From the NCBI RefSeq assembly GCF_002095475.1, contig NZ_MLFR01000005.1, positions 124,001 through 188,000 on the forward strand: a stretch of 64,000 bases of DNA, written 5' to 3'. Source of the DNA: Pantoea rwandensis (lineage in GTDB: Bacteria; Pseudomonadota; Gammaproteobacteria; Enterobacterales; Enterobacteriaceae). The notes below the pieces were generated by a model, which worked only from the letters and a program-made list of their open reading frames with translations, did not search any database and was not told the DNA's origin. A program made the translations under genes and the position numbers. This document shows positions 60,616-64,000 of this stretch, piece after piece; within the stretch, counting starts at the first letter, position 1, and each line of letters opens with the position of its first letter.

Positions 60616-61698
60616 ATGACCGAAGCCGCTATTATCGATGCGTTGCTGACTTTCCTGCCGCAGCAGAATACGACCGAAGACGATTTTAACCGTCTGGCGC
60701 TCGCTATCTTTGCCTATCAGTTTGAACACAACCCCTCTTACCGACGCTTTGCCCTTCAGCGAGGACGCACACCTTTTACGGTCAAGCACTGGCGCGCCAT
60801 TCCCGCGATTCCGATTAGCGCCTTTAAAGACCTGACTTTGAGTTGTCATGACATTGAAGACGTTGAAGCGGTGTTTATGACCAGCGGCACAACCGGCACG
60901 GTAAAAGGGCGCAGCTATCATCCTACGCTCGATGTATGGAAATGTTCGATGACGCACAATTTCCGCCAACGCTTTATGGCGGGCCGCGAGCGGATTCGCA
61001 TGGGCATCTTATTCCCCGATAACACCACCTTACCCAACTCCTCACTGGCGCATTACCTGACGTTGGCGAAGCACACTTTTGGCACCGCCGACAGTGCCGT
61101 GATGCTCAATGACAATGAACTGGATTGGGATCGCTTGTTCGCGGCGTTGGAACAGGCTGAAGCCAACGGCGAGCCTTATGCTTTGCTCGGAGCCAGTTAT
61201 AGTTTTGTGCACCTGCTGGATGAGTTGCAACGTCAGGGGCGTCGCTTTGCCTTGCCCGAAGGCAGCCGCATTCTTGATACCGGTGGGTTCAAAGGGCAGT
61301 CACGCGAGATCGAAGCTGACGACTTTTACAACGCGCTCACCCATGCGTTGGGCGTACCGCGAGAGCAGTGCATCAACATGTACGGCATGACCGAACTGAG
61401 CAGCCAGTTCTATGACAACGGCAACGTTGAGTGCCCATCGGTGAAATCTGGTCCGCACTGGATCCGCACGCGGGTGGTGAATCCACTTACTGGAGAAGAG
61501 GTTCCAGAGGGTGAGATTGGTGTGCTGGTGCATCATGATTTGGCTCACTTTAATTCTGCCTCGGCGCTGTTAACCGAAGATGCGGGCGTGGCGGTGGAGG
61601 GTGGTTTCCAACTGCTGGGCCGCGTCACGGGCTCGGATGCCAAAGGGTGTTCGCTAGCGATGGCTGAGTTTCTCGCGGCAGCGCAGGGTGCCCAGTGA
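60616..61698 (+). CDS. LuxE-like acyl-protein synthetase (carboxylate-activating, ATP-dependent)
   Basis: A 360-aa member of the LuxE acyl-protein synthetase family, which adenylates a carboxylic acid with ATP and transfers the acyl group to its own cysteine, then to LuxC. The start is ATG 60616 with AGGTGG eight bases upstream; in-frame codons before it belong to the riboswitch leader. Adenylate motif TSGTTGTVKGRSYHP is near residue 95, INMYGMTELSSQFYD near 255, and the acyl-acceptor Cys345 lies in GSDAKGCSLAMAEFL, as in LuxE. Length (360) is close to LuxE (about 370). No luciferase (LuxAB) or LuxD is present. Its TGA overlaps the GTG start of the reductase gene. Substrate unlikely to be a fatty acid for light; see findings. 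Confidence 0.87.
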   Translation: MTEAAIIDALLTFLPQQNTTEDDFNRLALAIFAYQFEHNPSYRRFALQRGRTPFTVKHWRAIPAIPISAFKDLTLSCHDIEDVEAVFMTSGTTGTVKGRSYHPTLDVWKCSMTHNFRQRFMAGRERIRMGILFPDNTTLPNSSLAHYLTLAKHTFGTADSAVMLNDNELDWDRLFAALEQAEANGEPYALLGASYSFVHLLDELQRQGRRFALPEGSRILDTGGFKGQSREIEADDFYNALTHALGVPREQCINMYGMTELSSQFYDNGNVECPSVKSGPHWIRTRVVNPLTGEEVPEGEIGVLVHHDLAHFNSASALLTEDAGVAVEGGFQLLGRVTGSDAKGCSLAMAEFLAAAQGAQ

Positions 61699-63146
61699 AA
61701 GAGTTTGCAGGTTATTTGCCAGGCTGCATTCCGCCCGCAGAGGTGCAGTGGCGCACGCTGCACTTCCAGTCTCACGGGGAACAGGTCGAGGTGGCAGTGC
61801 CCGATCTCAATGCCGCACAGATCGCGGTATTAAGTGACCATGTTCGATCTCATACGCGTCACTATTTGCGTACGCTTAGCGTGGCGAAGATTGTTGCCAT
61901 CGTCGATGAAGCGATCGCGCGACTGCTGGACCGGAACCATCCACTCCGTATTAAAGCGGAAACGCTGCTGCCGATTGTCACCGGGTACGATGGTGAAATG
62001 ATTCGCAGCGGCCTTACCGGCTATCTGAAAACCTTCCGCCAGCCGCAGTTAAAACGCTTTCTTGCCGAAGATTTTAATGATGCGCAGATACTCGATGATT
62101 TTCAGCCGCGTCCGAACGGCGGTTTTGCGCGGGCGTTTGGTCCGGAACTGCTGATGCACATCTGGGCGGGCAATGTGCCGGGACTGCCGTTATGGAGTTT
62201 GATCTCGGGCTTGCTGGTCAAAGCGGGCACCATTGGCAAATTGCCCGGTGCCGAGCCGCTGATGGCGGGGTGGTTTGCCGGACTTCTGGCTGAGATCGAT
62301 CCGCAACTGGGCGAGTGCCTGGCGGTGGTGTGGTGGAAAGGCGGTGATACCACAGTTGAATCGGTGTGGTTTAAGCAGCCCGATACCATCGTCGCCTATG
62401 GCGGCAACTCCACGCTGGCGGCAATTCAGCAGCAGCTCCCCATCACCACTCGTTTTTTACCACACGGCCATAAAATCAGCGTGGGTTTGGTGGCGCGCTC
62501 GGCATTGGATGCCCGGCAAGGGGCCGAACTGGCGCGGCGAGCTGCTTACGATGTGATGCGCTATGACCAGTCGGGATGCTACTCGCCGCAAATGTTGTTC
62601 ATCGAACGGGGCGGGCGCGTCTCGCCGCAGGAGTTTTCGGCGTATCTCGCCCACGAGTTGCAGGCTCTGGCGCGCAAACATCCGCGTGGTGAACTCTCTC
62701 TGGCGGAAAGGAACAGCATCGCTGCCTGGCGCAACAATGAAGAGATCCGCGCACTGCAAGGCGATCGCACGTTATACGGTGATGCGTTCGAGAACTGGGC
62801 AGTGGTGTGCGTGGACAGGCCGGAGCCACTCGTACCTGCGGCACTTGGGCGTACGTTAAAGGTGGTGGCCGTAGAGGATATAGAGCAGGCCATCGCGTTA
62901 GTGGCTGAGCAAAAAGTCTATTTACAAACCGCTGCGGTGGCTGCCGAACCACAGGCGCTGTTCCGCCTTTCCTCTGCGCTGGGGCAGGTAGGCGTGACCC
63001 GCATCACGGCGTTTGGACACATGACTTCACCGGCGGCAGGCTGGCATCACGATGGACGATTTAGCCTGCTGGATCTGGTGACCCTCACCGAAATCGAATA
63101 CGCAGCGGAAGAGGCAGCAGAAAGATTTGCGCCTTACGCTGACTGA
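61695..63146 (+). CDS. LuxC-like acyl-CoA/acyl-protein reductase
   Basis: A 483-aa NADPH-dependent reductase of the LuxC family that turns an acyl thioester into an aldehyde. It uses GTG 61695, overlapping the LuxE-like stop (GTGA), so translation is coupled and a fixed complex is likely. The cofactor-binding part has HIWAGNVPGLPLWSLISGLL VKAGTIGKLPGAEPL and AVVWWKGGD; the catalytic Cys295 is in DQSGCYSPQMLFIE, as in LuxC. Length matches LuxC (about 480). With the LuxE-like protein it would form a carboxylic-acid reductase. Confidence 0.88.
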   Translation: MKEFAGYLPGCIPPAEVQWRTLHFQSHGEQVEVAVPDLNAAQIAVLSDHVRSHTRHYLRTLSVAKIVAIVDEAIARLLDRNHPLRIKAETLLPIVTGYDGEMIRSGLTGYLKTFRQPQLKRFLAEDFNDAQILDDFQPRPNGGFARAFGPELLMHIWAGNVPGLPLWSLISGLLVKAGTIGKLPGAEPLMAGWFAGLLAEIDPQLGECLAVVWWKGGDTTVESVWFKQPDTIVAYGGNSTLAAIQQQLPITTRFLPHGHKISVGLVARSALDARQGAELARRAAYDVMRYDQSGCYSPQMLFIERGGRVSPQEFSAYLAHELQALARKHPRGELSLAERNSIAAWRNNEEIRALQGDRTLYGDAFENWAVVCVDRPEPLVPAALGRTLKVVAVEDIEQAIALVAEQKVYLQTAAVAAEPQALFRLSSALGQVGVTRITAFGHMTSPAAGWHHDGRFSLLDLVTLTEIEYAAEEAAERFAPYAD

Positions 63147-63171
63147 TGGGATTTAACTACAGGAGATTTTT

Positions 63172-63939
63172 ATGAAATTTGCTGATCGTACCGTGCTGGT
63201 CACAGGGGCTAGCCGGGGTATTGGGGCGGCTATCGCCAAAGCCTTCGCCGCTGAGGGCGCGTTGGTGGTGGTGAACTATCTGCGCAGTGAGCAAGCAGCA
63301 GAGGAAGTGGTGAAAAGCTGTGAGGCGCTTGGCGGTACGGCTTTCGCGATACGTGCAGACGTGACTTCTCCAGAACAGGTTACCGCAATGATGGAGCAGA
63401 TTCTCAATACCACCGGCCGCCTTGATGCGGTGATCAATAATGCTTTTGCCCCTTATGTTTTTGATACCGAAAATCGCCAGCGCTTTTGGGAAACCTCATG
63501 GCAGGGCTACCAAAGCCAATTTGAAGGTGCCGTTGGTGCAGCCTACAACGTGTGTCAGGCTGCATTGCCGCTGATGCGTTCACGTGCGCGCGGCAGCATT
63601 GTGAATCTCTCCAGCGATTTGGTGGCCCGTCCTTCGGTGCCTTACCACGATTACGTGACAGCCAAGTCCGCATTGATCGGTTTCAGCCGTTCGCTAGCAG
63701 CGGAGTTAGGCCCGCTGGGCATTCGCGTCAATTGTGTTGCGCCGGGATTGGTCTATCCCACCGATGCCAGCCGCGCCACGCGGGAAGATGTGCGCGACTT
63801 TATCACCGCACAAACGCCTTTGCGCCGTATTGCCCAACCAGAAGATGTGGCTGGGCCGGTCATGTTCCTGGCTTCAGACTGGAGCGAGTTTGTGACCGGA
63901 CAGACGCTGTATGTGGATGGGGGGCTGGTGATGGGGTGA
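63172..63939 (+). CDS. SDR family oxidoreductase (FabG-like), third gene of the TPP-controlled operon
   Basis: A 255-aa classical short-chain dehydrogenase. AGGAG precedes ATG 63172, 25 bases after the reductase stop. The cofactor loop GASRGIGAAIAKAFA is near residue 12, NNAFAP replaces the usual NNAG near 89, the catalytic Ser is in NLSSDLV, and YVTAKSA holds the Tyr-Lys pair; the C-terminus is FVTGQTLYVDGGLVMG. In this operon it could reduce the aldehyde made by the LuxC-like enzyme to an alcohol, or act on a related oxo group. The overall match is to 3-oxoacyl-ACP reductase-like enzymes, which alone does not fix the substrate. Confidence 0.88.
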   Translation: MKFADRTVLVTGASRGIGAAIAKAFAAEGALVVVNYLRSEQAAEEVVKSCEALGGTAFAIRADVTSPEQVTAMMEQILNTTGRLDAVINNAFAPYVFDTENRQRFWETSWQGYQSQFEGAVGAAYNVCQAALPLMRSRARGSIVNLSSDLVARPSVPYHDYVTAKSALIGFSRSLAAELGPLGIRVNCVAPGLVYPTDASRATREDVRDFITAQTPLRRIAQPEDVAGPVMFLASDWSEFVTGQTLYVDGGLVMG

Positions 63940-63956
63940 AGGGGGGGTAAGTATTT

Positions 63957-63975
63957 AGTTCGCTATGAGCGAACT
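63957..63975. promoter_or_regulatory. Perfect inverted repeat near the right edge (operator or terminator arm)
   Basis: AGTTCGCT-ATG-AGCGAACT is an 8-bp perfect dyad 18 bases after the SDR stop. The core CTATGAGC occurs again in inverted form at about 63985-63996 (GCTCATAG). No T tract follows, which favours a protein-binding site for a gene beyond the window over a terminator. Confidence 0.5.
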
Positions 63976-64000
63976 GTAGACATTTTGCTCATAGTGACTG

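Noticed and set aside
61300..62952. Antisense frames over the LuxE/LuxC-like genes
   Set aside because: All lie opposite conserved catalytic regions and show no independent gene signals.
60616..63146. Idea that the luxE/luxC-like genes form a bioluminescence system
   Set aside because: No luxA, luxB, luxD or luxG homologue is in the window and the leader carries a TPP riboswitch rather than a lux box.
1..64000. tRNA, rRNA, insertion sequence, prophage or integrative element boundaries
   Set aside because: I saw no tRNA-like cloverleaf, rRNA segment, transposase, integrase or flanking attachment repeat; acquired regions are suggested only by composition and content.

Overview
The window looks like a chromosomal segment of a gamma-proteobacterium of the order Enterobacterales, most likely an Erwiniaceae/Pantoea-type plant- or environment-associated organism. 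The evidence is the PagP palmitoyltransferase, a complete ddpXABCDF operon, a membrane-bound three-subunit GMC dehydrogenase, FhuB/FhuD-type iron uptake under FecI/FecR control, and consistent base composition and Shine-Dalgarno use. The genus is inference; no rRNA or tRNA gene is present. Most of the window is accessory metabolism: uptake and catabolism modules, each with its own regulator.

Layout. 1-7.9 kb: a sugar-acid/hydroxy-acid module (Asp/Glu-racemase family protein, FMN hydroxy-acid dehydrogenase, ModA-like binding protein without signal peptide, LacI regulator, MFS transporter, OtnC-like decarboxylase/aldolase, a frameshifted periplasmic lactonase, a periplasmic cupin). LacI-type operators (TTTTGWWANCGCTTACTTTT and relatives) lie in both promoter regions. 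8.0-11.6 kb: a membrane-bound dehydrogenase (triheme cytochrome c, Tat-exported small subunit, GMC flavoprotein). 11.7-13.0 kb: a Fic protein with four 70-bp tandem repeats at its 5' end. 13.3-20.2 kb: RpiR-type regulator and ddpXABCDF for D-Ala-D-Ala uptake and hydrolysis. 20.5-22.1 kb: a probable toxin-immunity pair (effector with a Gly/Ala-rich hydrophobic core; membrane partner gene with a poly-A frameshift). 22.5-26.5 kb: LysR/SDR pair, a deletion scar of two fused gene remnants, an AraC regulator, a PEBP-family protein and a glycine-zipper peptide. 26.7-38.3 kb: amino-acid/hydantoin-like catabolism (LysR, M20 peptidase, YfcC transporter, hyuB, frameshifted hyuA, FAD oxidase, IclR, MHS transporter). 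38.4-42.7 kb: a diguanylate cyclase, a DHA2 drug exporter and a divergent GlxA-type regulator. 42.7-49.5 kb: a FecI/FecR-controlled siderophore locus with Fur boxes but no ATPase. 49.7-56.9 kb: pagP, a lipase-like hydrolase, an acyltransferase-3 protein and an RND efflux pair without outer-membrane channel. 56.9-60.3 kb: a 36-aa membrane protein and a P2A-type cation ATPase.

60.4-63.9 kb is the most unusual part. A clear TPP riboswitch precedes an operon for a LuxE-like acyl-protein synthetase, a LuxC-like acyl reductase and an SDR dehydrogenase, with no luciferase or LuxD. Together these could activate a carboxylate, reduce it to an aldehyde and then to an alcohol. Because the switch senses thiamine pyrophosphate, I infer that the alcohol may be thiamine or a thiamine precursor recovered from an oxidised carboxylate form.

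Three genes (lactonase, immunity partner, hyuA) are each broken by a single-base change in an A/T homopolymer and would be intact with one base added or removed. This pattern points to sequencing error, recent slippage mutation or slippage-tolerant expression.
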